DNA from: an uncultured Lachnospiraceae bacterium
GTDB lineage: Bacteria; Bacillota; Clostridia; Lachnospirales; Lachnospiraceae
DNA length: 64,000 nucleotides
Assembly (NCBI GenBank): GCA_902779395.1
Contig: CACZBK010000022.1
Coordinates: 62,001-126,000 of the forward strand
Direction: 5' to 3'
Both the position numbers and the translations under genes were made by a program. Position 1 is the first letter of the stretch, and every line of letters begins with the position of its first letter. The notes under the pieces are model-generated. The model was not told the DNA's origin. It saw nothing but the letters and a program-made list of their open reading frames with translations, and did no database searches. Below, in pieces: positions 20,401 through 30,425 of this stretch.

Positions 20401-20453
20401 CCTTTTTTCTTATCATCTGTAAAGCTCACGACATCCGAACACCTGTCACTCAT
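17406..20453 (-). CDS. GGDEF-EAL-PAS-GGDEF c-di-GMP signalling protein
   Basis: About 1015 residues, no membrane segment seen. Order: a degenerate GGDEF (HIGGDRF) near 20-170; an EAL domain near 190-430 with the usual catalytic residues visible (EEALARW, NIS, EITE, MDDYGSGYSS, KLD, EGVE, LQGYHF); about 400 residues with two or three repeated PAS-like units (the repeats YxxDxxxExF and YIVIGINNVD / QIIVGINDID); and a C-terminal GGDEF with canonical YRVGGDEF. The order with cyclase after EAL and PAS is unusual and suggests both synthesis and breakdown of c-di-GMP, the first GGDEF probably sensing GTP. The GH5 stop overlaps an ATG at 20471, but the ATG at 20453 has GGAG eight bases before it and is preferred. 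Confidence 0.85.
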   Translation of the reverse strand: MSDRCSDVVSFTDDKKKGSLTGLPDMNAFFDRAPLRRDEFLAEGKKPIVVFFDFNGMKDFNMKFGFAEGDKLIRAMAEVLKKHFGVENCAHIGGDRFAAIDCETGIEDRLRTLFDDCLCINEGKNLPVRVGIYKHSIGNVGPALACDRAKMACDANRGRTVSSFAYFSADILESVQKKNYIIENFERALSEGWVQLYYQPLVRAANGRVCDEEALARWIDPEKGVMSPADFIPILEEAKLIYKLDLYVTEQIIKKFTIQDEADLFAVPCSVNISRSDFECCDIVDEIRKRVDAAGISHDRLTIEITESTLASDFDYMKKQIERFQKLGFKVWMDDYGSGYSSPSILQKIKFDTIKLDMGFLTHFDEGSDCRVIISSLVKMVAGLGIDTVIEGVETAEQAEFLRVIGCTKLQGYHFCKPIPLKEILSRYEKGEQIGFENPAEKDYYSAIGRVNLYDLSLSADGEGRFEDYFDTMPMAIVELSRQAFSIIRSNRPFIEFFRNNVSEDRTYRNNSAKGFDASFIKAVNRCADDGKQAVLAMNTKYGKKLHILMRRIAINPVSAAASVMIVILSISDSNVQDQGLTYDGIAHALSADYIHLYHVDTRTERFTEYTPDAEHSEMSVEKRGSDFFNVARIGAMKELYEADRERVIKAFTKENVLGEIRDHGAFTITYRLMIDGEPVYVDLKALSLGNSGRYIVIGINNVDSRMKQQEEIERMNEERIIYSRIVALAGNYLCFYTVDPENDNYMAYNASGEYYKMGISRVGTDFFDDAIRESEKVIYEEDLEMFKRSFSRAGVMKQIEKKGLYTLTYRLKLGDAVKYVLLKIASVTENGKKQIIVGINDIDERVRRDHEYSIKLSEARNKVHLDELTGVKDKHAYVDVENKINSMIQEGSITPFAMVLLDIIGLKKVNDSKGIEAGDDILKQGCKMVCEVFKHSPVYRVGGDEFVVIATGRDYDQIEVLMDHLLKRNKLNKAKGGVVVAGGAARFGEELSVEDLYRKADEAMHRNKEELIRL

Positions 20454-20467
20454 CAAACCGTCTCCGA

Positions 20468-21496
20468 TCATAACAGCTTAAGAATATCTTCTATCACCGG
20501 CTCCATACGCTCATCCGAAAGACCGAAGTCCATTTTTTTATAGCTCCAGGCAGCTCTTCCTATACCATACTTTTCAAAACAGCTGCAGATAAGCTTAAAC
20601 CATGCCAGCGAATCTTCCGGAGCCGCACGGTCTATAACTCCGTATTCCCCGCAGTAAAGCGCAACATTCTTTTCATCTGCAATACGTACAGCTTCCTTCA
20701 TAAGGTCCTCAAAATACTCAAGCCCCAGCGGCTTATCCTGATCATAAGCAGTCGTATCAAAACCGAAACCTGTAAGATTTTCGGTCGAATACTTATGATA
20801 CTCCGCATAAGTGGAATCGACGCGCATCCTGAACGAAGTATTCATGCTCGGTATCCAGGGTGCTCCCTGATGGGTAAAGATAAGAGGCTCATAACAGTGG
20901 AAGTTATAGATTATATTCTCATCATAGGGATCTTCAAGCCCTTTAAGTCCCTCTATACTGTTATTATAATATCCTCCTACAAGGATCTTTATCTCCGGAC
21001 AGATCGCCCTTATCCTTTCAATGCAGCAGCGCGCTATACGGTTCCAGCGGTCGCAATACTCCTTATCGGTCACTTCGTTTAAGAGTTCAAAAGCAAGACG
21101 TTCTTTAAACGTTCCGTAACGGTGTGCAAATTCCTCCCAAAGGCGGTAGAAACGCTCCTGATAATCTGCATTGTCAAAAAATCCGCTCTCATGCTCCCCT
21201 TCATCAAAAGAAAAACCAAAGGTTTTATGCAGATCCAGTATCATATTAAGACCGCTTTTTTCACACCAGTCTATGGCCTTATCCAGATAACCGAATCCAT
21301 CTTCTTTATAATTTCCGTTCTCATCCTCTACCAGATCGTAATCAACAGGAATACGCACGTGATCCAGCCCCCAGCTCTTTATCCGGCGTATATCCATTTC
21401 ATTGATAAAGCTGTCATAGTGTTCCTTTGTATGAACACACTGTGACAGCCATCCGCCAAGATTAACGCCATGCATATACCCCTTAAACTGCTTCAT
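20468..21496 (-). CDS. Glycoside hydrolase family 5 enzyme, predicted cytoplasmic
   Basis: A 342-residue single-domain protein with a GH5 TIM-barrel pattern: HGVNLGGWLSQ at the N-terminus, DHVRIPVDYD, the acid/base Glu in AFELLNEV and the nucleophile Glu in YCGEYGV. There is no signal peptide, so it probably cleaves imported beta-linked oligosaccharides (cello- or gluco-oligomers) and not polymer. The ribosome site AAGGAGG is well placed. It begins a likely six-gene unit continuing through the c-di-GMP protein, esterase, kinase, regulator and binding protein with gaps of at most 47 bases. No convincing promoter was read upstream. Confidence 0.9.
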   Translation of the reverse strand: MKQFKGYMHGVNLGGWLSQCVHTKEHYDSFINEMDIRRIKSWGLDHVRIPVDYDLVEDENGNYKEDGFGYLDKAIDWCEKSGLNMILDLHKTFGFSFDEGEHESGFFDNADYQERFYRLWEEFAHRYGTFKERLAFELLNEVTDKEYCDRWNRIARCCIERIRAICPEIKILVGGYYNNSIEGLKGLEDPYDENIIYNFHCYEPLIFTHQGAPWIPSMNTSFRMRVDSTYAEYHKYSTENLTGFGFDTTAYDQDKPLGLEYFEDLMKEAVRIADEKNVALYCGEYGVIDRAAPEDSLAWFKLICSCFEKYGIGRAAWSYKKMDFGLSDERMEPVIEDILKLL

Positions 21497-21576
21497 TAAA
21501 AATACCTCCTTATTCAGGTACAGCCATAAAGACCGCCTATATTATTCTATCATAAAACAGACATTTAGTATATAGA

Positions 21577-22329
21577 TCACCTTCCGCCTGTTGCCAGTCT
21601 GTTTATCTGTGTAGCCATATATCCTGCTCCGTAGCCGTTATCGATATTGACAACAGCGATACCGTTAGCACAGGAATTGATCATCGTAAGAAGCGCAGAA
21701 AGACCACCAAAACTGGCCCCGTAACCGACAGAAGTTGGTACCGCTATGACAGGAACGGATACCAGTCCGCCTATCACGCTGGCCAGCGCACCTTCCATTC
21801 CGGCTATTGCCACTACACAGTTTACACTCTGTAAAAGCTCCACTTTTGAAAGGAGCCTGTGCAGGCCGCTGACGCCCACATCATATACACGTTCGACCTT
21901 GGTACCGAAATACTCGGCTGTCTGGGCAGCTTCCTCAGCCACGGGCACATCGGCGGTGCCGGCGCAGCATACTGCAACCCTGCCCCGCAGTTCTCTTTCT
22001 TTATGTACAACCTTTAAAATTCGTGATACCGTATCATACTGCACATCATCGATCGAAGCTTTTACAAGCTCATACTGATGCGCGCTCGCTCTTGTCCCAA
22101 ACGCACAGCCGTCAGCTTCCACCATTTTTTCGTACAGCTTTACAAGATATTCATCCGCCTTTCCCTGGCAGAATATCACTTCGGGAAAACCGCTGCGTAT
22201 CCCGCGATGCGTATCCAGCTTCGCATAATCCAGCTCTTCATAAGGTGCACGTCTGAAATATCTTTCGGCATCTTCAACGGTGATGGAACCGTTTTTCAGA
22301 TCCTCAAGGATCTCCCTTGTCTTATCCAT
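21577..22329 (-). CDS. larB: LarB, P2CMN synthase of nickel-pincer cofactor biosynthesis
   Basis: A 250-residue protein with the LarB pattern: N-terminal helical part (ITVEDAERYF), then a PurE-like core (CCAGTADVPVAEEAA, YDVGVSGLHRLL, AGMEGALASVIGGL, IAVPTSVGYG, NIDNGYGAG). LarB carboxylates and hydrolyses nicotinate adenine dinucleotide to start the nickel pincer cofactor used by lactate racemase and relatives. LarC, LarE and a LarA homologue are not in the window, so any partners must be elsewhere. It starts eight bases after the chemoreceptor gene and is probably cotranscribed with it. Confidence 0.93.
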   Translation of the reverse strand: MDKTREILEDLKNGSITVEDAERYFRRAPYEELDYAKLDTHRGIRSGFPEVIFCQGKADEYLVKLYEKMVEADGCAFGTRASAHQYELVKASIDDVQYDTVSRILKVVHKERELRGRVAVCCAGTADVPVAEEAAQTAEYFGTKVERVYDVGVSGLHRLLSKVELLQSVNCVVAIAGMEGALASVIGGLVSVPVIAVPTSVGYGASFGGLSALLTMINSCANGIAVVNIDNGYGAGYMATQINRLATGGR

Positions 22330-22337
22330 CTGAATTT

Positions 22338-23858
22338 TTATCCTTCTGATTTGAGCCGCTTTGCATCCTCGCTGAGCTCATCCACCATAGTATTGATATC
22401 GGCCACTATCATGCTGTTCTGCTCACTTACCGAAGTAGTCTCGGATGCGTGTGCGGTAACTTCTTCAGTGATCGCAGAGATCGTCTGAATACTGTCTACT
22501 ATCTCCCTGTTTGCAACAGCGAGCTTCGATACCACATCTCCCAGCTGATCGGAATGTTTGTTGATGACCGCCACATTCTCGGCTATCGTAATAAAGCTCT
22601 TGGCAGTTTCTTCGGCACACCTGCTCTCTTCCACACCTGTCTTTAACAGTCTGTCGATAGTACCTACCATGGTATCCACCTGCTGCGTTATGTTATCGAT
22701 CATCTTAACGATATTCTCGGTCGCTTCGGTAGTCTGTTTTGCAAGAGACGAGATCTCGCTTGCCACTACCGCAAAGCCTCTTCCGGCTTCCCCTGCTCTT
22801 GCCGCTTCTATGGAAGCATTCAGCGCAAGCAGAGATGTTTCGGATGCCACGTTAGTGATAAGATCGGTAATGGTATTCATCTTCGAAGCAGTCTCCTTGA
22901 ACACTTCAAGAACCGAAGCCACTTCCTTGCCGGCTTTATCTACCTGTGCCGTAAACTCATTCATCTCACGTATATGACCGCGGCCTTCAAGTACGGCAGA
23001 ATCCGTAGTCCGGACATTGTCTTTTATTATCCTGGCGGCATCTTCAACATCGGATACGTGCTTTTGTATCTCCTCTGTCTTAAGAAGCTGTTTCTGTACA
23101 GCCCCTGCCGATTCTGCAGTCCCGCTGCTGACTTCCTGCATGGAAGCTACGGTACGGTCAACAGACTCCCTGAGTTCTTCCATATGTACGGCAACCTTCT
23201 CCACCGTAAGCGTCATATTTCCGGAAACCGAAAGTATACGCTGTGTCATCTCATTTGCTTTATTCTGTTCGAGCGCAAGGCGTGCCATACGTATCTCCGC
23301 AAAACGCGCTGTACCGCCGGACACCACTATCAGATATGCGATTATCAATATGCTTAGCAGAACCTGTATCTCTATCGTAGCAGTTATAGCCTTGGGATCT
23401 TCTGCAGTCTTAAGAGCGATCACCGCAGAGATAACGACCTCAAGACATGCTGTGATACCCATAAACGCAGTAACCTTCTTATCGTTATATAGTGTGATGA
23501 TTATAAGCATCGGGATGATATAAGTGAATACAAGTGTATTTGAAGCCGTAAACAGCAGGAAAGTATAAAGGACCGTATACCCTACGGCTATGATATATTT
23601 TATGGCCGCAGTATCCTTTCTTTTATTATAACTTATCCACGCAAGCAGTACGGGCACCATCGCAAGAATGGCAGTTACTATGATATACCCCATCGTCCTT
23701 GCTCCTTTGACTAATTCCAGGATATATGCAAGCGATATGATGGAACATATCACAGTGAGCGTGATAACGGCATGCCTGTTCGCTATAGCAGTTTCCGACA
23801 TTGCCGCAAGCTCCTGTATCCTTCTTTCTTCCGCCCCGTTATTCTTTATCTCAGACAT
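22338..23858 (-). CDS. Methyl-accepting chemotaxis protein with multi-pass membrane domain
   Basis: About 506 residues. The N-terminal third has around six hydrophobic segments (40-190) with no large outer domain, so it may sense membrane state or a small ligand. No clear HAMP is seen. The cytoplasmic signalling domain has the hairpin tip pattern [20 protein letters not shown] and [16 protein letters not shown] with heptad-rich flanks. The ATG at 23858 is chosen for AAGGAG six bases upstream; a longer in-frame start at 23897 would lie on the promoter -10. Together with FliD at 49.6-50.9 kb it indicates a motile cell. Confidence 0.93.
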   Translation of the reverse strand: MSEIKNNGAEERRIQELAAMSETAIANRHAVITLTVICSIISLAYILELVKGARTMGYIIVTAILAMVPVLLAWISYNKRKDTAAIKYIIAVGYTVLYTFLLFTASNTLVFTYIIPMLIIITLYNDKKVTAFMGITACLEVVISAVIALKTAEDPKAITATIEIQVLLSILIIAYLIVVSGGTARFAEIRMARLALEQNKANEMTQRILSVSGNMTLTVEKVAVHMEELRESVDRTVASMQEVSSGTAESAGAVQKQLLKTEEIQKHVSDVEDAARIIKDNVRTTDSAVLEGRGHIREMNEFTAQVDKAGKEVASVLEVFKETASKMNTITDLITNVASETSLLALNASIEAARAGEAGRGFAVVASEISSLAKQTTEATENIVKMIDNITQQVDTMVGTIDRLLKTGVEESRCAEETAKSFITIAENVAVINKHSDQLGDVVSKLAVANREIVDSIQTISAITEEVTAHASETTSVSEQNSMIVADINTMVDELSEDAKRLKSEG

Positions 23859-23896
23859 AACGACTCCTTTCGATGTATGAATAATATATAAAAACA

Positions 23897-23925
23897 ATTT
23901 TACTTTTTTTTGTATATAACGTCAA
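23897..23925 (-). promoter_or_regulatory. Sigma-A promoter of the chemoreceptor-larB unit
   Basis: Minus strand TTGACG (23925-23920), 17-base spacer, TAAAAT (23902-23897), about 39 bases before the start codon. Confidence 0.7.
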
Positions 23926-23997
23926 GGTTTAACAGGCATATTATTAAATCTGTTATGCATATTTTACAGTGATATCGTTTTATCAGACTCTGTGCAT

Positions 23998-24030
23998 AAA
24001 AAAATCCCGGAGAGGATCTCCTCTCCGGGA
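23998..24030 (-). terminator. Intrinsic terminator after tuf
   Basis: Minus strand TCCCGGAGAG pairs with CTCTCCGGGA around six bases, followed by seven T. It lies 33 bases past the tuf stop and closes the tuf transcript. Confidence 0.93.
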
Positions 24031-24063
24031 TGATATTTCTTTATATAAGTCCTGAACCGCTAA

Positions 24064-25251
24064 TTACTCGATAATGGTAGCAACACGGCCTGAACCTACG
24101 GTATGGCCACCTTCACGGATAGCGAAAGTAAGACCCTGCTCCATAGCGATGGGGTGGATGAGCTCGATGGTCATCTCTACGTTATCGCCGGGCATGCACA
24201 TCTCGGTACCCTCAGGCAGGTTGCAAACGCCTGTGATATCGGTTGTACGGAAGTAGAACTGAGGACGATAGTTGTTGAAGAAAGGAGTATGACGTCCACC
24301 TTCGTCCTTGGTCAGTACGTATACCTGAGCGGTAAACTTCTTGTGGCAGGTAACGCTGCCGGGCTTTGAAAGCACCTGGCCACGCTCGATATCGGTACGG
24401 TTAACACCACGAAGCAGTGCACCGATGTTATCACCTGCAACTGCCTCATCAAGCAGTTTGTGGAACATCTCGATACCGGTTACAACGGTCTTGCGGCTCT
24501 CTTCACGAACACCAACGATCTCAACTTCCTCATTAAGCTTCAGAGTACCACGCTCTACACGGCCGGTAGCAACAGTACCACGACCGGAGATGGTGAATAC
24601 GTCCTCGACAGGCATAAGGAAAGGCTTGTCGGTATCACGCTGAGGATCGGGGATGTACTCGTCAACAGTGTTCATAAGCTCCATGATCTTGTCGCCCCAC
24701 TCGCTTGCGGGATCTTCAAGAGCCTTAAGAGCTGAACCCTTAACGATAGGGCAGTCATTGAAATCGTACTCAGCAAGCTGATCGGTAACTTCCATCTCAA
24801 CCAGCTCGATAAGCTCGGGATCGTCTACCATGTCGCACTTGTTAAGGAATACTACGATGTAAGGCACACCAACCTGACGTGAAAGCAGGATGTGCTCCTT
24901 GGTCTGAGCCATAACACCATCGGTAGCAGCAACAACCAGGATAGCACCGTCCATCTGTGCAGCACCGGTGATCATGTTCTTAACGTAGTCAGCATGTCCC
25001 GGGCAGTCAACGTGTGCATAGTGTCTCTTCTCAGTCTCATACTCAACGTGAGCGGTAGAGATTGTTATACCACGCTCTCTCTCTTCGGGAGCCTTATCGA
25101 TGTTCTCGAAATCGGTAGCTGTGTTACCTGCAACTCTCTCTGCCAGAACCTTGGTGATAGCTGCGGTCAGAGTGGTCTTACCATGGTCAACGTGGCCGAT
25201 GGTACCGATGTTACAGTGGGGTTTGGATCTGTTAAATTTCTCCTTAGCCAT
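24064..25251 (-). CDS. tuf: Elongation factor Tu
   Basis: A 395-residue EF-Tu that delivers aminoacyl-tRNA to the ribosome. It starts [12 protein letters not shown] and has the P-loop [23 protein letters not shown], and domains 2 and 3 at full length. Ribosome site AGGAGG is present. It follows fusA in the usual str order but has its own strong promoter in the 88-base gap, so it can be made in excess over the rest of the operon. Confidence 0.98.
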   Translation of the reverse strand: MAKEKFNRSKPHCNIGTIGHVDHGKTTLTAAITKVLAERVAGNTATDFENIDKAPEERERGITISTAHVEYETEKRHYAHVDCPGHADYVKNMITGAAQMDGAILVVAATDGVMAQTKEHILLSRQVGVPYIVVFLNKCDMVDDPELIELVEMEVTDQLAEYDFNDCPIVKGSALKALEDPASEWGDKIMELMNTVDEYIPDPQRDTDKPFLMPVEDVFTISGRGTVATGRVERGTLKLNEEVEIVGVREESRKTVVTGIEMFHKLLDEAVAGDNIGALLRGVNRTDIERGQVLSKPGSVTCHKKFTAQVYVLTKDEGGRHTPFFNNYRPQFYFRTTDITGVCNLPEGTEMCMPGDNVEMTIELIHPIAMEQGLTFAIREGGHTVGSGRVATIIE

Positions 25252-25297
25252 TTTTTTATTATCCTCCTTAAATGGTGTTCAAAAATCACTGTCGATA

Positions 25298-25326
25298 ATT
25301 ATACTAAAAACAATGTGATTTTTCAA
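25298..25326 (-). promoter_or_regulatory. Sigma-A promoter of tuf
   Basis: Minus strand TTGAAA (25326-25321), 17-base spacer, TATAAT (25303-25298), about 40 bases before tuf. An AAAAATCAC / GTGATTTTT inverted repeat spans the promoter. Confidence 0.8.
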
Positions 25327-25339
25327 GTTATTTTATTAT

Positions 25340-27460
25340 TTAGTTTGACTTTGCAGCCAGTACCTTATCCTGGATGTTCTTGGGTACCTGCTCATATCTT
25401 TCGAAGAACATTGAGTAGTTACCACGGCCCTGGGTCTTGGAACGCAGGTCGGTCGAATAACCGAACATCTCAGCCAGAGGAACGTATCCGCGAACTATCT
25501 TTCCGCCGCCCAGATCGTCCATACCTTCGATACGTCCGCGGCGTGAGTTGATATCACCGATAACATCACCCATGTACTCTTCGGGCATAGTTACTTCAAC
25601 CTTCATGATAGGCTCAAGCAGAACTGCACCGCCCTTCTGCATAGCATCCTTGAAGGCCATGGAACCTGCGATGTGAAATGCCATTTCCGAAGAGTCGACT
25701 TCATGGTAAGATCCGTCGTATACGTTTGCATGTACGCCCAGTACGGGGAAGCCGCCCAGGATACCTGCCTTTGCAGCCTCTTCGATACCCTCGCCAACCG
25801 CAGGGATGTACTCCTTGGGTATAGCACCACCGACAACGGTAGATTCAAACTTGAAGGTCTCCTCACCGTTGGGATCCATGGGCTCGAACTTAACTTTACA
25901 GTGACCGTACTGACCACGACCACCGGACTGCTTAGCATACTTGGAATCCACATCTACAGCCTTTGTAAATGCTTCCTTGTAAGCAACCTGAGGTGCACCG
26001 ACATTAGCCTCTACCTTAAACTCACGGAGCAGACGGTCAACGATGATCTCCAGATGGAGCTCACCCATACCTGCAATGATAGTCTGACCTGTCTCGGTAT
26101 TGGTATGTGCACGGAAGGTAGGATCCTCCTCAGCAAGCTTTGCAAGTGCCTCACCCATCTTGCCCTGGCCTGCCTTGGTCTTAGGCTCGATAGCCAGCTC
26201 GATAACGGGCTCGGGGAATTCCATACTTTCAAGTATAACGGGATGCTGCTCATCGCAGATGGTATCACCTGTGGTGGTGAACTTGAAACCTACGGCTGCA
26301 GCTATATCACCGGAGTAAACCTTATCCAGCTCTGCACGCTTGTTTGCATGCATCTGGAGCAGACGTCCAACACGCTCCTTCTTATCCTTGGTAGCATTCA
26401 GAACGTATGATCCGGAATTAAGGGTACCGGAGTATACACGGATGAATGACAGCTTACCTACGAAAGGATCGGTCATTATCTTGACTGCCAGCGCTGAGAA
26501 AGGCTCAGCATCGGATGAATGTCTCTCTACCTCATTACCGTCCAGGTCAACACCCTTGATGGAAGGGATGTCGGTAGGTGCGGGCATGTAGGTAAGGATA
26601 GCATCCAGAAGCTTCTGTACGCCCTTGTTACGATATGCACTACCGCAGCATACGGGAACTGCACGGCAGTCACAGGTAGCTTTACGAAGTGCTTTCTTCA
26701 TATCTTCAACAGAAGGAACCTTGTCCTCAAGGAACTGCTCCATGAGGTCATCATCCAGCTCGCAGACCTTTTCGATCAGCTCGCTGCGATACAGTTCTGC
26801 ATCGTCCTTCATATCATCAGGCACATCAACGATGGAGATATCATCACCCTTATCATCATTGTAGATATATGCCTTGTTCTCAAACAGATCGATGATGCCC
26901 TTGAACTCATCTTCCTTACCGATAGGCAGCTGGAGGATGATGGCATTCTTACCAAGTCTGTTTCTTATCTGATCAACTGCACCATAGAAGTTCGCACCAA
27001 GGATATCCATCTTATTGATGAATGCCATACGGGGAACATTATAGGTGTCAGCCTGACGCCATACGTTTTCTGACTGGGGCTCAACACCGCCCTTTGCACA
27101 GAACACACCTACAGCACCGTCAAGTACACGGAGTGAACGCTCCACCTCTACCGTAAAGTCCACGTGTCCCGGGGTATCGATTATATTGATACGATGCTCC
27201 AGAGCACCGGCCTTGGGCTTGCAGTTTTCCTGCTCGGTCCAGTGGCAGGTGGTAGCGGCTGAAGTGATGGTGATACCACGCTCAGCTTCCTGCTCCATCC
27301 AGTCCATGGTAGCGGTACCGTCGTGAGTGTCGCCGATCTTATAATTGACGCCGGTATAGTAAAGGATACGCTCTGTCAGCGTGGTCTTACCTGCGTCGAT
27401 ATGAGCCATGATACCGATATTTCTGGTACGCTCAAGAGGATATTCTCTTTCAGCAGCCAC
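25340..27460 (-). CDS. fusA: Elongation factor G
   Basis: A 706-residue translocation GTPase with P-loop [26 protein letters not shown] and the full set of EF-G domains to the C-terminus ([21 protein letters not shown] split around 660). It starts with GTG, with AGGAGG about eight bases upstream. It lies 18 bases after rpsG in the rpsL-rpsG-fusA unit. Confidence 0.98.
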   Translation of the reverse strand: MAAEREYPLERTRNIGIMAHIDAGKTTLTERILYYTGVNYKIGDTHDGTATMDWMEQEAERGITITSAATTCHWTEQENCKPKAGALEHRINIIDTPGHVDFTVEVERSLRVLDGAVGVFCAKGGVEPQSENVWRQADTYNVPRMAFINKMDILGANFYGAVDQIRNRLGKNAIILQLPIGKEDEFKGIIDLFENKAYIYNDDKGDDISIVDVPDDMKDDAELYRSELIEKVCELDDDLMEQFLEDKVPSVEDMKKALRKATCDCRAVPVCCGSAYRNKGVQKLLDAILTYMPAPTDIPSIKGVDLDGNEVERHSSDAEPFSALAVKIMTDPFVGKLSFIRVYSGTLNSGSYVLNATKDKKERVGRLLQMHANKRAELDKVYSGDIAAAVGFKFTTTGDTICDEQHPVILESMEFPEPVIELAIEPKTKAGQGKMGEALAKLAEEDPTFRAHTNTETGQTIIAGMGELHLEIIVDRLLREFKVEANVGAPQVAYKEAFTKAVDVDSKYAKQSGGRGQYGHCKVKFEPMDPNGEETFKFESTVVGGAIPKEYIPAVGEGIEEAAKAGILGGFPVLGVHANVYDGSYHEVDSSEMAFHIAGSMAFKDAMQKGGAVLLEPIMKVEVTMPEEYMGDVIGDINSRRGRIEGMDDLGGGKIVRGYVPLAEMFGYSTDLRSKTQGRGNYSMFFERYEQVPKNIQDKVLAAKSN

Positions 27461-27478
27461 TTTTCATTCCCTCCTTCC

Positions 27479-28078
<600 letters not shown>

Positions 28079-28084
28079 TTAATC

Positions 28085-28504
28085 TTATTTCTTGTCCTTA
28101 GGACGCTTTGCGCCATACTTTGAGCGCGCCTGCTTCCTGTTGGCTACACCTGCGGTATCAAGCGTACCACGGATGACGTGATATCTGGTACCGGGAAGGT
28201 CCTTAACACGGCCGCCCCTGATCAGAACCACGCTATGCTCCTGCAGATTGTGTCCCTCCCCGGGGATATAGCTGGTAACTTCAATACCGTTTGAAAGACG
28301 TACTCTGGCGATCTTTCTAAGTGCTGAGTTAGGCTTCTTGGGGGTAGCGGTCTTAACTGCGGTGCAAACACCTCTCTTCTGCGGCGAATTGGTATCGATC
28401 GCACGCTTGTGAAGTGAGTTGTAGCCCTTAAGGAGCGCCGGTGCGGTTGACTTCTTAACGGAAGTCTCACGACCCTTTCTTACAAGCTGGTTAAATGTCG
28501 GCAT
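28085..28504 (-). CDS. rpsL: Ribosomal protein S12
   Basis: 30S protein S12, 139 residues, starting [13 protein letters not shown] with [15 protein letters not shown] in the decoding loop and a basic C-terminus. AGGAGGTG lies about seven bases before the ATG at 28504, favouring it over an ATG three codons upstream. First gene of the str unit, behind a near-consensus promoter and a leader hairpin. Confidence 0.97.
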   Translation of the reverse strand: MPTFNQLVRKGRETSVKKSTAPALLKGYNSLHKRAIDTNSPQKRGVCTAVKTATPKKPNSALRKIARVRLSNGIEVTSYIPGEGHNLQEHSVVLIRGGRVKDLPGTRYHVIRGTLDTAGVANRKQARSKYGAKRPKDKK

Positions 28505-28554
28505 TCTTTTCACCTCCTGTCTGACTTAACATTTTCTATGCGTATCACATGCGC

Positions 28555-28587
28555 AAAAAAACGAGCGCACGCAAAACCGCACGCTCG
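28555..28587 (-). terminator. Terminator-like hairpin at the rpsL transcription start
   Basis: Minus strand CGAGCGTGCG pairs with CGTGCGCTCG (ten pairs, two G-U) around GTTTTG, then seven T. The first arm begins almost exactly where rpsL transcription should start. It can end read-through from the upstream GGDEF-EAL gene, or act as an attenuator of the str transcript. Confidence 0.8.
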
Positions 28588-28590
28588 AAT

Positions 28591-28619
28591 ATTATACGTT
28601 TATGATATATCTATGTCAA
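28591..28619 (-). promoter_or_regulatory. Consensus sigma-A promoter of rpsL-rpsG-fusA
   Basis: Minus strand TTGACA (28619-28614), 17-base spacer, TATAAT (28596-28591): a full match to the sigma-A consensus. Confidence 0.9.
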
Positions 28620-28653
28620 GAAGATTTTTTAAGATCCCACTTTTTTACTGCGC

Positions 28654-30354
28654 TCAGGATGCCACCGGATCGTAGCAACCTTTTTTCAGCCTTTCCACAA
28701 ACTCCTCTACCGGCAGCGGCTTATCATAGAAGTACCCCTGGGCATAAGGACAGTCATTATCCTTAAGCACTTCAACCTGATCCGCAGTCTCCACGCCTTC
28801 AGTTATACATTCAAGTCCCATATCCTTTGCCATTGCGGCGATATGGCGGAACATCAGATTGGATATCTTCTTATTATCGTTACCGACCCCCGGCAGCAGG
28901 CTCCTGTCTATCTTAAGCACATTCCAGGGCAGCTCACGTATCAGATTAAGCGAGGAATAACCCACTCCGAAATCGTCGACAGCAGTGCTTATCCCCACCT
29001 CTCTTAGGCCTTCCACCAGACGGCGAAGCTTTTTATATTCCACTTCCGTTGTAGTCTCGGTAAGTTCTATCTCGATATATTTATAGGGCACCTTATTCTT
29101 ATCTATCACTTTCATAAGGTGTTCGAGCAGATCCACATCCAGAAGATGCTTTCGCGAAAGGTTCACCGAAACGCGTACTACGTTCATTCCCTTATCCAGC
29201 CAGCTGCGTATATCTTTGCAGACCCGGTCAAGCATATAGAAATCCAGACGGCAGATATCGGTATTCTGCTCCAATATGGGGATGAACTCCATGGGCGGCA
29301 CCACGCTCCCCTCATAGATCCATCTGCAGAGTGCCTCCGCTCCTATTATCTTCCCGCTATTTACATCCACCTTCGGCTGATAAAATGCATGGAAGTAATT
29401 CTTTTCAAGAGCTTCTTCAAAATGCCGGCGTACGCGCAGAAGGTTTTCCTTTTCCTCCAGGCTCTTTTTGCTGGCATATACTATAGTCCCTTCTTTTTCA
29501 AGCTTTGCGGTCTGGCAGGCGGGATATATCATATCGACTATACTGCCCTGATTTTTGTACTCAAAGCCGGGCGGGATTATAAAGACACCTGCACAGGCCG
29601 ATATCATCGCACGCCTGTCATTTTCCTCATCATATACCACAGGCAGGCCTTCCAGAGCCTTTATCATCTTGTCAAGCCGGTCATTCGGAAAGATCGCCGC
29701 AAAATTATCTCCTCCTACACGGACAACAAAGCCTTTATCACCGACGATCGCCTTTACAGCCTCAAAATGCATGCGAAGGATATTGTCTCCCATTGCATGT
29801 CCCAGATCCCTGTTTATAAGTGAGAACTGGCGCAGATTATATAACATGGCCGTGTAACCATTAAATCCGCAGGTAGCCTTCATTTTATCAAGATATCTGA
29901 AGTATGCCGGGAAATTGGGATAGCCGTCCCGATCCTGGAAGCCGAGCATCTCTATAACACGCTGCATCCTGATGCGGCTTAAAAGATTGAGCATGGAACG
30001 TATACAGATATCCAGCTTCTTTTCTTCATCTTCATTAAGCGGCTCTGTACCTTCTGCCATAAATGCGGAAGCCTTCAGAACGACTCCGTTTTCAAGCTGA
30101 TAACGTCTGTCTAATACTTTTATATCGGCCGGTCCTTCATCAAAATCCGAAAGCACTTCTCCCTGGCCACTGGCCTCCATGGCAGGATTCCTGTAGAATT
30201 CAGGCACAACCTTAGTAAGGCGGAACATCCTTGCCACCTTAAAAAGCTGCTCCATCATCCGGTCCCTGTCATAATTATCAGGGCTGACCATCAGATCGAT
30301 CATTTTATAAAATTCTTCATTAAAATCCGGTTTTTCCTGATCAAGGGGTTCCAT
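28654..30354 (-). CDS. GGDEF-EAL c-di-GMP phosphodiesterase
   Basis: A 566-residue cytoplasmic protein. Residues 1-150 are an unassigned helical region; a GGDEF domain follows at about 150-295 with VRVGGDNF, where the second acidic residue is N, so cyclase activity is unlikely and GTP sensing possible. The EAL domain at about 310-560 keeps the catalytic set (GAEALCRW, VNLS, EIELTE, VDDFGVGYSS, LKID, TEGVE, YAQGY), so it should hydrolyse c-di-GMP. The ATG at 30354 follows AAGGAGG at seven bases; an in-frame ATG nine codons earlier precedes that site. It has its own promoter and lies between btuFCD and rpsL, an unusual place. Confidence 0.9.
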   Translation of the reverse strand: MEPLDQEKPDFNEEFYKMIDLMVSPDNYDRDRMMEQLFKVARMFRLTKVVPEFYRNPAMEASGQGEVLSDFDEGPADIKVLDRRYQLENGVVLKASAFMAEGTEPLNEDEEKKLDICIRSMLNLLSRIRMQRVIEMLGFQDRDGYPNFPAYFRYLDKMKATCGFNGYTAMLYNLRQFSLINRDLGHAMGDNILRMHFEAVKAIVGDKGFVVRVGGDNFAAIFPNDRLDKMIKALEGLPVVYDEENDRRAMISACAGVFIIPPGFEYKNQGSIVDMIYPACQTAKLEKEGTIVYASKKSLEEKENLLRVRRHFEEALEKNYFHAFYQPKVDVNSGKIIGAEALCRWIYEGSVVPPMEFIPILEQNTDICRLDFYMLDRVCKDIRSWLDKGMNVVRVSVNLSRKHLLDVDLLEHLMKVIDKNKVPYKYIEIELTETTTEVEYKKLRRLVEGLREVGISTAVDDFGVGYSSLNLIRELPWNVLKIDRSLLPGVGNDNKKISNLMFRHIAAMAKDMGLECITEGVETADQVEVLKDNDCPYAQGYFYDKPLPVEEFVERLKKGCYDPVAS

Positions 30355-30401
30355 CCATGTCCCTCCTTCGTTATATTTCAATTACTTACAATACATTTAG
30401 T

Positions 30402-30410
30402 ATTATATCA
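30402..30410 (-). promoter_or_regulatory. Extended -10 promoter of the GGDEF-EAL gene
   Basis: Minus strand TGATATAAT (30410-30402) is an extended -10 element about 48 bases upstream of the start. The -35 position holds no good TTGACA match but is covered by a TGTACA repeat. Confidence 0.55.
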
Positions 30411-30425
30411 CAGAACCACAGTAAA

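Noticed and set aside
25304-25320. AAAAATCAC/GTGATTTTT inverted repeat as terminator after fusA
   Set aside because: The arms are A/T-rich, the loop is long and it coincides with the tuf promoter; no T run of use follows.
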